Below, piece by piece: positions 1 to 10,053 of a DNA stretch of 64,000 bases. Made by a program: the position numbers and the translations under genes. This stretch comes from Isochrysis galbana (Eukaryota > Haptophyta > Isochrysidales > Isochrysidaceae): positions 4,166,299 to 4,230,298 of the forward strand of contig CM030935.1 in NCBI GenBank assembly GCA_018136815.1, in the 5' to 3' direction. The notes under the pieces were generated by a model that was not told the DNA's origin, did no database searches, and was given only the letters and a program-made list of their open reading frames with translations. Positions within the stretch are counted from its first letter, which is position 1. The number at the start of each line of letters is the position of its first letter.

Positions 1-578
1 GGAAGCTCATGCTTGAGGAGATCGCAAAGAGGCTCACGCCCACAGCAGTCAAGATACGAGCTGACATCGAAGTCACCTGCTTCCAGTACGCCGCTTCACC
101 GCTGGCTCGCACTGCCCTCGAATTGCGATGCATCCCTCGCAGCCTTGCCGGCACTCGTGCGCATGCGCTCTCCCTATGCGAATCGCTTCTGACCCCCTCT
201 CGCAATTCGTGTAGGTACGAGGGCATCACGGCTATCAAGCGCGCGCTTCTAAAGGGCATGGCTCTCGGCAGTGCCGACTTGCCCATAAAAATCAAGCTGG
301 TCGCGCCACCGCTCTATGTGATGCTCTGCACCTCGCTTGACAAGAAGTTGGGCATCAAGTTGCTCACCGACGCCATAGAGGTGATGCAGGCGGAGATCCG
401 TGAGGCCAAGGGAGACTTACAGGTCAAGCTGTCTCCTCGTGCTGTTGATGAGAAGGACGACAAGCTCCTCTCCAATCTCATGTCGACTCTCGAGGCCCAA
501 AACCAGGAGATTGACGGAGACAATGAGGAGGAGGACGCCGACGAGGGGATGGGTTCGGCCAGCATTGATGGTGTGTAA
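1..578 (+). CDS. EIF2S1: eIF2-alpha, C-terminal part (gene continues left of the window)
   Basis: Translation initiation factor 2 alpha, which helps deliver Met-tRNAi to the 40S subunit. Only the C-terminal region is here, in frame from base 3. Residues LTPTAVKIRADIEVTC are followed, after an intron, by YEGI, by the conserved IKIKLVAPPLYVM segment, and by an acidic tail; this is the order of the eIF2-alpha C-terminal domain. An intron at about 86-214 (GTACGC...GTGTAG) restores Q-YEGI across the junction. It is 129 bases long, a multiple of three, and has no in-frame stop, so an unspliced message would also read through. The regulatory N-terminal Ser lies outside the window. Family identity is clear. 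Confidence 0.9.
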   Translation, partial: KLMLEEIAKRLTPTAVKIRADIEVTCFQYAASPLARTALELRCIPRSLAGTRAHALSLCESLLTPSRNSCRYEGITAIKRALLKGMALGSADLPIKIKLVAPPLYVMLCTSLDKKLGIKLLTDAIEVMQAEIREAKGDLQVKLSPRAVDEKDDKLLSNLMSTLEAQNQEIDGDNEEEDADEGMGSASIDGV

Positions 579-1102
579 ACATAGATCACACGGAGAATGC
601 GATGGGACGGAGCTTGCGCGAGAGAGGTTTGATCACGCGGAGTGTTGTGCGACATCGGGCACACGCCAAGGTATGACCTTGGGCTGAGTGGCCACTCCGA
701 GCATTTCGATGCATGCTACGGACTGGATCGTACTATTTTGTGCCTTGGCCGATCGGCGCCATTCTTGCAACGCGTCTCCTAGGGAGAACAATGAAAGTGA
801 CTCGCACGAAAGTCACCGTGTCACATGCATCAGACACTATGCGGGCAGAGATGCCACGCGTGCTGCGACGCGTGTATAACCTTTGACGATGAGATGTCTT
901 CATGTCACCGGCTCCAATGGTCCTTGGCCATAATTGTAGGCGGTGGTGGAAAAGTAGGATGAGGCGGAGCGACGCGGGGGATGGAAGCCTCTCGTGTGAG
1001 GACAGCTTGAAGGTCGAGCTCTGCCAACGCATGTTGTGTGTGGGTGTACTAGCTCGTGTTGAGTGTGATGTGTTGTCGATGATGGAAGGGCAAACGACAA
1101 CG
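579..1102. other. Intergenic, no gene recognised
   Basis: 3' flank of the eIF2-alpha gene. Short open frames exist but none has recognisable motifs, and they are not supported as genes. Confidence 0.5.
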
Positions 1103-1260
1103 AAAAAAAACCTTTTAATATTCTCGCCTCGCACATGGCTTTGGCACTCAACCATCAACCAAGTAGCCACGCCCCTAGCCCTTACTTCCCCCCTCAACCT
1201 GCCTTGCGGCTCCTCCCCATGTGCGCCACTCAGGGGCTCCAGGTTGTGGGAGTGCCGTCG
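1103..1260 (+). repeat. Dispersed repeat R2, copy 1
   Basis: Begins with an A-run then CCTTTTAATATTCTCGCC and ends near AGGTTGTGGG. A diverged copy lies at 18856-19010, with the same start and the same inner blocks (AGCCACGCCC, GCCTTGCGGC). Shorter starts of the same kind occur at about 5589 and 24209. Function unknown; probably a short transposon family. Confidence 0.6.
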
Positions 1261-1587
1261 GAGTTGGTGCAGGGTGGCGCTCCATTCCCAGCGTGCTCCG
1301 GTTCTCTCCGCGTCGCGAAAGGGTCTCCGTGCGGTGGGGCATAAGGTATTTCAAAATGGCGCCGCCAGATTTCAAAGTGGCTCGACGGGAGGTCGACTTT
1401 GGGTTAGAGTTTCGCGGGGTTGCGTTAGATTGTGTGGTGTTGTGTGGTGTGGGGAGGTGTGTGTGAGGCGGGTACCATGTATGCCGGTGGGTGCGTGTAC
1501 GGCTCGGGTGGCGGGGGTGGCGGGGGTCGCGGGGGGCACGGGGGTCGCGGGTACGTGAGATGGCGTTTACAAAAAAAGGGGATGGGA

Positions 1588-1925
1588 CCGGGGAGATACC
1601 ACGTATCCCCCGTCGGCATTCGCTCCCGGCGGAGCGTCCCGCCCCTCCTGCGACCCCCTCCCCGGGTGCCACGTATCACGTATCCCCCTCCCGCGTGATA
1701 CCATGTATCCCCCTCGCCGGAGCCCCCGTCTCCCGCTCCCCCTCCCGTGCGATACCACGTATCCCGTCTCCCACCCCGCCCTCCCGCGCTCTCATCGGAG
1801 CCCCGCCCCCCCCTCGCGTGCGATACCACGTATCCCCCTCGTCGGAGCCCCCGTCTCCCGCTCTTCCCTCCCACGGGATACCACGTATCCCACCCGCCTC
1901 TCCCGCTGGATACCACGTATCCCCC
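1588..1925. repeat. Minisatellite with GATACCACGTATC hairpin motif
   Basis: The motif GATAC-CAC-GTATC (a 5-6 bp stem with a 3-base loop, often extended to GGATAC...GTATCC) recurs at least six times at about 1591, 1680, 1748, 1820, 1877 and 1909. It is separated by C-rich spacers containing CCCTCGYCGGAGCCCCCG. No coding function is seen. Confidence 0.75.
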
Positions 1926-1940
1926 GTGCCACTGGTCCCT

Positions 1941-2005
1941 CGTCCAAGAAGGGTCTGACGCAGTGCCCATCGTCTCGCGTCCAAGAAGGGTCTGACGCAG
2001 TGCCC
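1941..2005 (+). repeat. 28-bp tandem duplication, 37-bp period
   Basis: The block starting CGTCCAAGAAGGG and ending GCAGTGCCC is present at 1941-1968 and again at 1978-2005. Confidence 0.8.
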
Positions 2006-2032
2006 CTCCCTATCGCCGAACAACACCCGTCC

Positions 2033-2345
2033 GACCTTTTTAGATTTGGGGCGAAAGCAGCGGAGGGGGGACCTTTTTAGATTTGGGGCGAAAGCAGCGG
2101 AGGGGGGAAGCGCTCGCCGGGAAATCGAACAACACCCGTCCGACCTTTTTAGATTTGGGGCGAAAGCAGCGGAGGGGGGGAGCGCTCGCCGGGAAATCGA
2201 ACAATCCCTCAACCGACCTTTTTAGATTTGGGGCGAAAGCAGCGGAGGGGGGAAGCGCTCGCCGGGAAATCCAGCAATCCCTCAACCGACCTTTTTAGAT
2301 TTGGGGCGAAAGCAGCGGAGGGGGGAAGCGCTCGCCGAGGCGCCT
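2033..2345 (+). repeat. Tandem repeat, about 72-bp unit, about 4.5 copies
   Basis: Units begin with CGACCTTTTTAGATTTGGGG and contain GCGAAAGCAGCGGAGG and GCGCTCGCCGGGAAATC. Unit starts are near 2033 (short copy), 2071, 2142, 2214 and 2289. The longer frames across it are repeat translations, not genes. Confidence 0.85.
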
Positions 2346-2609
2346 GGGAGGAAGAAAGGTGGGGAAACTTCCCTTCTCTTCGAGAGAAAGAGAGAGGGCG
2401 CTCCACAACCCTAGATCCTAGGCGTCCACGCGAAGTTTTTGACCGAGAACGAGAACGAGAGAATTATAACGATAAATACCGAACGAAGAGAAGAGAGAAG
2501 CTTAACGAGCGTCGATTCGCGAATGCGACAAGAAGTCAGAAACAATCGTATTCATATTATAAGTCATACTGATAGATCTATAATATTATTAAAATGAGTT
2601 TTATTTTGA

Positions 2610-2703
2610 CCTGTTACGGACCTATTGCGACCTGTTAACATGTCCTCTTAATAGGAAGAGGCCCCCAAAACCTGTTGACCTTGTACCTGTTGTCCCATCC
2701 GGG
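2610..2703. mobile_element. hAT transposon end, remnant
   Basis: Ends in GTCCCATCCGGG (2692-2703), identical to the right terminus of the hAT element at 7004-9463. Like that element, it is preceded by repeated ACCTGTT/ACCTGAT blocks and a CTTAATAGGAAG-like block. No matching left end was found nearby, so this is a solo end or relic. Confidence 0.55.
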
Positions 2704-4334
2704 CTATGACCCCGGCGTTGATTCCCACGCGAGGGCGAATCTCGAATCTGGAGCTGCCGAACCGAGGAGGGATGGGAGATGGGGCGTGCTAATTATAGCG
2801 CGCACCCAAAATATCCCATATCCCTCCCCCAACCGCGACACCGCGACACACCCAGCTCTTGTGAGGCACAGCGGCGCCGTCGGACGGCACTTTTATTTTG
2901 TTGCGAGAGCGCGGCCGTCATGCTAGCGCAGCGGGGGCTGAGCGCAATGCGAGGCCGCGAGTGGGAGAGAGGAGAGCCGAGTCTGTGAGATCATATTAAT
3001 ATTAAACAAGGTTGCACATTAATTTACTTTTTCATACTAGAAACCTTGCAATTTCGTGGCCTTCGTTCAGGGGTGGCTGTGGGACATTGGGCCCCGCGCT
3101 TAGTGCCTAGGGGAATTCCCCCGACATAAGAATTGTACGTGTGCCGCGAGTCCTCGCCTAGGAGCGAAGCGCACATACCGACCCTCTTCCCCGCNNNNNN
3201 NNNNNNNNNNNNNNNNNNNNNNNNNNNNNNNNNNNNNNNNNNNNNNNNNNNNNNNNNNNNNNNNNNNNNNNNNNNNNNNNNNNNNNNNNNNNNNGCTACA
3301 TCGCGACGACGGCCCACGAGACACCACCCCACATCACTCACTCACCAACAAGAAAACTCCGAAAACTAACGCAACATCGCACAAACAAACCAATGAATCA
3401 AATAAGGACAAAGGAACACAAATTCGGCGTGCAATGCGGCGGAGCTTCAAGGTAACTCATCGGCAAAAACAAAACTCACTCAATTTTCTCTCACACTACA
3501 CATTGATAGAAGCACCGCATCCGCCTATAGAGTATATATAAGATACTCTGGATGCGACACCCCCCGACTTAATTAAGTCGAGCGTCCACGCGAGTCATGG
3601 GGTGATCAAGCCCAAAACAAGCATGAATGAACGAACAAAAGCCAAAACAACGAAACAAACACGACTGACGACTGAAAGTGAATGAAAGTGTGTGTGACCC
3701 CTTGTCTCAGCCCCCAAAGAGCGTGCACTCTCAGTGGGTTCAACCAAACGCGATCGCGTAGGTTTGAAGACAAGTCTCAATCGGGGTGCACGTCCGGACG
3801 AAGCAGGCACACACACAATCACACTCGAACAAACGAATGAACACTCACAATTGAAACGAAAGGAATGAAGAGAATGAAGCGAGGAAGCCAACGAATCAAA
3901 CAACGGCGAGGAGAATCTCGCACCATTTTCTGGCGAAGATTTTCGTGGCGACAGGTGGGCCCCCTGGGAGTTTTGTTGAGGATTTTGGAGAATGGTCCAA
4001 AAAAAATGTCACCCCCCGTATGAGTACGTAAAAAGCTCTGATTGACCCTCCTACTAAGAGACCAGTACCAGTACCCGTAACAGTAACAAGAGTACAAGTA
4101 ACTAGTAACTAGACAGCTTTCGCCACTCGCCACTCGCTTCCCCTTCCCTCTGAGGCCCTCTCTCTCCCCCCTCTCGCTACTCATTTCTCGTTTTTGTGAA
4201 TTCAGACCTGAAGAAAAGGATCCTAAGAGTCTACGGGAAAGAGTAAGAGGCAAGAGTAAGAGTACAATAGAAAATAGTAAAATAGTAAAATAGAGATAGA
4301 GTAGGGGGGAAGGGGTTCGTAAAAGAAGTAAAAT
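2704..4334. other. Non-coding stretch with a 100-base assembly gap at 3195-3294
   Basis: No convincing gene. The part after the gap is A/C-rich and includes a perfect palindrome (TCGACTTAATTAAGTCGA, near 3568-3585) just after GACACCCCC. A diverged version of this arrangement lies at about 16,700-17,060. The last 250 bases are the purine-rich 5' flank of the DCC gene. Confidence 0.5.
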
Positions 4335-4943
4335 ATGCCCGCGACTCTCGCTCCTCCCGTTGCCTCTGGAACCCAGGCTGCGCTCGCTCGGGTCCCGGTC
4401 TCGGCGCCAATGGGTCTGCTGCGCACCTTTGTGTTGGGCAACCTGCTCGCGCTGGGCTCCTACCAGGTGGTGGAGATGCTCCGGCCGATGGAGCGTGACA
4501 CAGAAAACCTGCTCCTCTTCGACGGCGTATGCAATCTCTGCGACGGCTTTGTCAACTTTGTGGCTGACCACGACTCTTTCCGGTTGGTCAAATTCGGCGC
4601 GCAGCAGCGGCACATGGAGATCCTCGAGCGAATTGGAGCGCCAACTGACCTTAGCACGCTGGTGCTTGTCCAGGGGGATGCCTTCTACACTCACTCTTCC
4701 GCAGCCCTCCGAACGATTGCGCTGCTTGACTGGCCGTGGGCAGCGCTCAGTGTTGCAGTCGTTGTCCCTGCACCCATAAGAGACTTTGTCTATCGCCAGG
4801 TCGCCAAGCACCGATACACAATCTTTGGCAAGACTGATGAATGCCGAGTACCCTCCGGCGACTTCCGCACTCGATTCATTGACTACGATCCTGCTTCTGA
4901 AGACCTCGACCCGATCTCTGCAGGCGTCAAGAAAGGCTTCTAG
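4335..4943 (+). CDS. DCC-family (DUF393 / YuxK-like) thiol-disulfide oxidoreductase-like protein
   Basis: Single-exon ORF of 202 residues. Residues 59-70 read LLFDGVCNLCDG, the DxxCxxC signature that names the DCC/DUF393 family, which has a thioredoxin-like fold and a poorly known redox role. A hydrophobic stretch before it (about residues 27-45, LLRTFVLGNLLALGSYQVV) could be a membrane anchor or part of a targeting peptide. The family is usually 120-150 residues; the extra N-terminus here is about 55 residues. The start is the first ATG after a purine-rich leader. Substrate and compartment cannot be read from the sequence. Confidence 0.85.
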   Translation: MPATLAPPVASGTQAALARVPVSAPMGLLRTFVLGNLLALGSYQVVEMLRPMERDTENLLLFDGVCNLCDGFVNFVADHDSFRLVKFGAQQRHMEILERIGAPTDLSTLVLVQGDAFYTHSSAALRTIALLDWPWAALSVAVVVPAPIRDFVYRQVAKHRYTIFGKTDECRVPSGDFRTRFIDYDPASEDLDPISAGVKKGF

Positions 4944-5040
4944 GTACCTACAAGTGTGGATGGGATCTTCTCGCTCACATTAGTCTCCTCTGTGCTCAGC
5001 TGGTGGCCAATTCGAAATGCGTTTTAGTACGCCTACTTTT

Positions 5041-5500
5041 AGGACGATAGCCACAGATAGCCCGGTCACCCACTAGTCTCAACCACTATTTTTCACCTCC
5101 CCTAGCCCCTGGATGTCCAACCAAGGACCAAGGATTCAAGATTCGACATTCGATTCCCCAGCCCCTACCTACCTGCCTTAGCTAGCAAATGCTCCCCCCC
5201 TCCCGCGAACCCCCTCTCGCCCCACAAAAAACCTACGGTGAGTGACCCTCTCCCTTGCCCCGCGCTTGGCGGTCTGTTTTGGGACAATGACATTAGAATG
5301 ACATGGTCCCTCCAAGCTAGAATAAGCCGGAAGTGAATCGGAGAGAGTAGTGAATGTGGGGCGCATCAATCACTATCACTTCAATAACAAATGCGGAGCT
5401 TCCGCGACGTCCGATCGCCCGCAGTCGGCCGAATAATGGCATGGAGGTGGTTGGCGTGAGGAGCCCCGACGCCCCGACCCAGACCTCTCGCGAGCCGTGT
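5041..5500 (+). repeat. Dispersed repeat R3, copy 1
   Basis: Starts at AGCCCGGTCACCCACT and ends near the GAGGTGGTTGGC block. It shares the ordered blocks TCACC(A)CTATTT, CACCTCCCCT, ACCTACCTGCC and a coding-like block near 5390-5455 with the inverted copy at 59940-60290. A 5'-only copy is at 15595-15707. Confidence 0.65.
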
Positions 5501-5911
5501 ATGTGTATGTGTATGTGGGCGTCCTTGGCAGTATTTTAGGTAGGTGGCACACTGGGTTTTGATTTTTGAGGGTGGCACAGACCCATACATAAAAAAAATC
5601 TTCTTAAAATTCCCGCTACGCGTGCGGCGTGCGGCGTGAGGCAGTGTGCTTATGTACCTCCCTACTACCCAACCTTAACCCCTAACAACCCCCTCCCCCT
5701 TTCCCAATTCCCTCTTTATCTTTAGCGGAGAAGCTGGTTCCGGGGAGGCCGCGCGCGCTGCTTCGGCCAGGAGTTGGAGAGAAGGGGGCGGGAGACCGTG
5801 GTTCGTCCTTTGATCTAGTGTTGGCACAGACCCATACATACATACGCATACACACTGACCCATCATCCATCCTCGCTCCTCGCCCCTCACTAATCGGATG
5901 ATTGGTCGCAA
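5501..5911. other. Intergenic, no gene recognised
   Basis: Contains an R2-like start (A-run then TCTTCTTAAAATTCCCGC) near 5589. Nothing else is supported. Confidence 0.4.
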
Positions 5912-6975
5912 CCTACTTTTATAAGTGGGGGTCAATGGGGGCCTCGCGCCCCCCTCTCTCCATCGCGGACACCCCCCGGGGTGGGCCCGTACAATCAACC
6001 CCAGCCCCTGCCCTTTGGCAGGGGCTGGGCAATCAACACTCTGGCCCAGACCCCTAGTGGGCGCGGGCCGAGACTCGCACTCCCACGCCCAGCATGGGCC
6101 TGCCCTCGAGCTGACTCCCCCCCCTCCCCTGGTCGCCAGGCATACAGGCATACAGAGGCCACTGGGAGGCTCCAATGGCCAGCGTGGCAAGCGTGGGAGA
6201 GGCAGGGGGGGCCAGGGGCTGAGCCCCAGCCTCCACTGCCCCCTGAGCTGCCCTTGCTAGCCCTCTGGGAGCCCCCAAAGGCCCTCTGAGAGCAGGCCGT
6301 GGCGCGCCGCATGGCGACGCGCCGCAGGGAGAGGGGCGGAGGAGAATGGAGAGAGGGAGAGGGGGGAATTTGCGCCCCCCCCGATGGAGTGCGGTAAGAA
6401 ACGGGCCCCGTTTGCGTTAGCAAACGGGCGAAGGGGGGCGGCTGGCGACAGGAGGGGCGAGAAGAAGGGAGTGGCTCAAGACGTCCCTGTGGCAGGTATC
6501 GGGGGGCGCAGTCATTTATTTCTTCGAGGACTGCTCGCGGCGCGAGCTGTAAGGGCCGTTCTGCTTCACGACGAGAGGTCCCTTCCCCCCCCCCCCGGTG
6601 TTTTTCCCCGGAGAGTCGGCCGGCGTCGACCGGTCCGCCTCAATGGGTTTTCCCTCATTGTAACTTGTGGGGAGTTATAATGGGAGCCGGGGGTTTGCGA
6701 GGGGGGAGATTTGAAGGGATGCATATGTGTATGTGTCTGTGCCATCACTTCAAGGCGTGCGGGCAAGTGCGCTGAGGGGTGTCGTGATAGTACCGGGCTA
6801 GTGGGAGTAGTGGTACTAACGCTCAGTTGTTTTAAAAAATAAGCAAACGGCAAGGGCTGAGGTTGAGAGGTTGATTGTGCAGGCCTACCCAGGGGGTGTC
6901 TGCTAAGTAAGGAGTGAGGAGGGCGCGAGGCCCCCATGGCCCATGGCTCATGGACCCCCACTTATAAAAGTATGT
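5912..6975 (+). mobile_element. Dispersed element R1, copy A plus an inverted second 5' end
   Basis: From CCTACTTTTATAAGTGGGGGTC (about 5913) to GGTACTAACGCTCAGTTGTTTT (about 6833), this matches the reverse complement of the complete element at 45231-46286. At 6836-6975 a second 5' end of the same family lies in opposite orientation and finishes GACCCCCACTTATAAAAGTATG. The composite therefore has 5' ends facing outward on both sides. No protein function was recognised. Confidence 0.7.
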
Positions 6976-6995
6976 TTTTGGGCTAGGGAGTAGGA

Positions 6996-7003
6996 GTAGG
7001 AGT
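6996..7003. repeat. hAT target-site duplication, left copy
   Basis: GTAGGAGT directly precedes the element's first base. The same eight bases follow its last base at 9464-9471. Confidence 0.85.
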
Positions 7004-9463
7004 CCCGGATGGGACGAAAGGTCTCAGGTCGTCAGGTTTTGGAGACCTTCGACTGACGAAAGGACCTTTGAAAGCCTTTCATCAGGTAAAAAATATACTC
7101 CAAGCTAGCGTTAAATGTCTATAAGAATAGTAAGTAGATATAACATATTAGTATTAGCTAACTAATCATCATCATCCGCAGGTTCTTCTGTGACCATCTC
7201 TAACTCCCACGGCAGCACATGACTATGCCAATCTTCAAGTGATTCCTGCAGTAATAGGTTGGTGTGACATCGGACCAACCTTTTTCAACAGTGGTTTGAC
7301 CCAGCCTATTCCTCTTGTTCGAATGAATCCAATCTTCAACTGACCATGAGCGCTCACATGCTGACGCCGAGCAGCTGAGCGCTAGGAGCCGACATGCTGC
7401 CCATTGCAGGTGAGGGAAAGGTGACAAGTAGATGTTTGCCCATTTGTAAGAAGCCATCGATTGAGCACGCCGAGAGAATGCGACTTCATCAGTCAAATCA
7501 TGCAAGCCACTCACAAGCGCCTCTTGAAAATCCCCTAAATCGCCTAGCAAATTAGCACACGCGTGCTCCGGTGTCGCCATTTGCTTCAAGCACTGCTTTA
7601 GCTGTTTCATTTCATCCGGCGAGTGTTTGCGACGACAAAACTCAGGTTCAAGGCAGTAGGCAGCAGCCATCACCGGGGCGTGTAGGTACTCCCACCTGGC
7701 CATGAAAAGTTCATGTATTTTGTGCCGAAGCGGTGGGCTTAATTAAGCCAGGGATAGAGCTGTTCTTCAGATGCAGATCAATTTGAAGCAAATAACCATA
7801 CACTTTACCAAGGGTTGCGCCGAGCTTGCCGTCTGTAAGCCTGAGGAGACGATACACCGGCTCAAGAATTGCAACGCCCGTGGTAATCGCGTCGGCCACT
7901 TCCTCAGACCTAATTATGCGCTTGCACTCGGCAGCCTTAGCGCGCTTTTCACGCGGCAACGCATCCACCCATGCGGTATAGTGTTGATCGATCACAAGTT
8001 GCTCGAGAATACTGTGGACGTTTTTGAATCGCATCATCATCAGAAGAGTCGAAGCGAAGCGTGTCTCGCACGACTTGAGCAGTTCCATGCCCCCTTCAGG
8101 CCTTTGGTCACGTGGCACTAGCTCACAAAGCTCTCGGTATCTACTTAGCGGCTTTTGATGCGAAGTAATGAACGTGACCACCGTTCGCACCTGTCCAGCT
8201 GCTTTGGCCAAGAAGGGCTCGTTCCAAGGGAATTCCCGGTCATTGAGGCTCTTCACGCGAATCGTGACCTTGTCGCTGAAAATGTTCTTCATGAAATTGT
8301 CCAAGCTATGGGTAGGACAAATAAAAGAGAACACCTGAGGGCACGCGTGTTGGTGTTGGATGAGAGGGAAGGCTGCTGTGCAAGCACCATCCATGCACAC
8401 AGCTACGACATGCTCAGCCCCAAAAGCTTGAATGTGCTGCACAATGAAGTCTTTGATGTATGCCGCGTCCTTTGTCGCCCCTGAAGTGTCTTGAGCTGCA
8501 ATGAAATATGCACCCACTGGCAAGGATGCGAGACAATTGATGATTGGTTTGCTTTGCACGTTTGTCCAACCATCAGAGATTAAGGTAACCCCAGTGAGCC
8601 CAGCCATATTGTGCACTTTCTTGCGAATGCTTTCATCGAGGCGGCTGTCGAACGCGGGCAAAATCTTTTGGGTGAAAGTCTTCCTGGTTGGCATCCGAAC
8701 TTCTGCACCCACGAGTACATTTCTGGAGCCGCATTTCGCTGTTACAGCGATCGCCTCACGAAAGAGGCGATCATCCACCAAGTCGAGGGGCAGCGCCTTC
8801 TTCACGAGCACTTTGAGCCATGCTTCTGCAACATCCTCAACGGTGACCGCCTTGAAGTGCGGAGGTATGGGAGATTGGGATGTGAGAGCTCCTCCGCAGC
8901 ATGCGCTCGTATCATCCGCCATCGCTCGGCCTTGCATCCGATTCTCCTCTTGCTCCCTCTTACAAGCTGCCATTTGCTCTGCTGCCCTTGCGCGCCGGCG
9001 CAGCTCTCCAACCACTTCTGAGTGCCTCTCCATCCACTCCACCCTCGGTCGGCACGCGCGCACATTGCGCTTGGGCATCCTCCGATCCAAATGCTGCCGA
9101 ATGTTCAGTGGCCCACCTACGTAGATGTGCCCGCAAAAGATGCAGGCCTTCGGGCGCACGTTCTTTGCACGCCCATCCGTCTCGACGATGGTGGACCACT
9201 CCAATGCGCTACCCTCGAGGTCCTCCAGCGCTTGTCTGCCCCAGTCATGGGCCCTGCTGCAACTGCTGAGGGAGCTGCTGCAGTTGTCGCTCGTTGCCAT
9301 CGCCGCACGGCCGCACGGCCACGCACCACGTTCCTTCTTTCACTTATGAATATAAAATTGGAATTTAACTTCTAATACCTTCGACCTGATAGCAGGTTAT
9401 CAGGTCCAATAGACCTGACGACCTTCTATTAGAACCTGATAAAAGCCTGACGTCCCATCCGGG
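7004..9463 (-). mobile_element. hAT DNA transposon with intact termini
   Basis: 2460 bp. The terminal inverted repeat CCCGGATGGGACG is perfect at both ends and continues imperfectly (16 of 18 bases). It is flanked by a perfect 8-bp duplication (GTAGGAGT), the hAT hallmark. It encodes one transposase on the minus strand, and subterminal regions contain repeated ACCTGAT/TCAGGT motifs. It sits directly beside an R1 element. The perfect duplication suggests a recent insertion, but the transposase frame is broken. Confidence 0.9.
7162..9300 (-). pseudogene. hAT transposase (BED finger, DUF659, dimerisation domain), two frame breaks
   Basis: Cut-and-paste transposase of the element at 7004-9463. 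In order: a BED-like zinc finger (CIFCG...HLDRR, about residues 52-75); a DUF659/RNase H-like core with LISDGWTN and the MDGACT/THSLDNFMKNI region; and a C-terminal hAT dimerisation domain (ACERSWSVEDWIHSNKRNRLG). The first frame ends at 7711, but homologous sequence resumes in another frame (KIHELFMARWEYLHAP, about 7700). A second shift near 7283 at a GAAAAAGG run moves the tail (LVRCHTNLL...) into a third frame ending at about 7162. The first break could instead be a 64-base intron, GTATGG (7801) to TTAAG (7738), which restores the frame; a frameshift looks likelier because GKVYG continues a conserved hAT pattern. Confidence 0.85.
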
Positions 9464-9471
9464 GTAGGAGT
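9464..9471. repeat. hAT target-site duplication, right copy
   Basis: GTAGGAGT, identical to 6996-7003. Confidence 0.85.
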
Positions 9472-10053
9472 AGGGAGTGCGAACGAGGAACTAGGCGGCT
9501 GCCTGTGGGGCGTTTGGGTCACAACGGTGCCGTCTGCCCCCAGCATCCCATGAGCGCATGGCAGGGTGTGGGTGGTTGTGGTTCGAGGGGAGGAGTGAGG
9601 ACAGGAGAGAGGGGGGGCTCGTGGGCCCCCCCATGGGTGAACCAAGTATAAACTTAGTTTATATTGCTTTGATACAAATTTATAGGCTTCGCGATCTCCA
9701 TCAGGGATCGTATAGTGTTCTCTCCAATCGCAACACGGTGAGGACAGCTATGCACTTCCTTGGGCTCGCATCAGACGTTGGGCGTCAAGTCGTCGAAAGA
9801 TGTGATGGGTAGGTAGACTACAATGATTGCCGCATGCTTTGGCTAGTTGAAGCATTTGGCTGGCTCTCACTGCGCATAGCGCGCAGTCAATCAAAGTGCT
9901 TTGGTGATCGTTGGCCAAACAGCTGCCTCAACCCCGCCTAGAGCATTCGATTTGAATTACGTGCAACTGTCGCAGAGCCTTTCATCGTGATCATGACGGC
10001 CTCGGCCGAAGTTGCATGGACCTGTCGACTCCACTCGCGACCCTGAAAACCAT
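9472..10053. other. Intergenic, no gene recognised
   Basis: Includes an AT-rich patch around 9645-9690. No exon could be supported. Confidence 0.4.

Noticed and set aside
3024-3369. ORFs spanning the N gap
   Set aside because: They run through unknown bases.
7771-9375. Plus-strand ORFs over the hAT element
   Set aside because: Antisense of the transposase; the minus strand holds the BED, DUF659 and dimerisation motifs.
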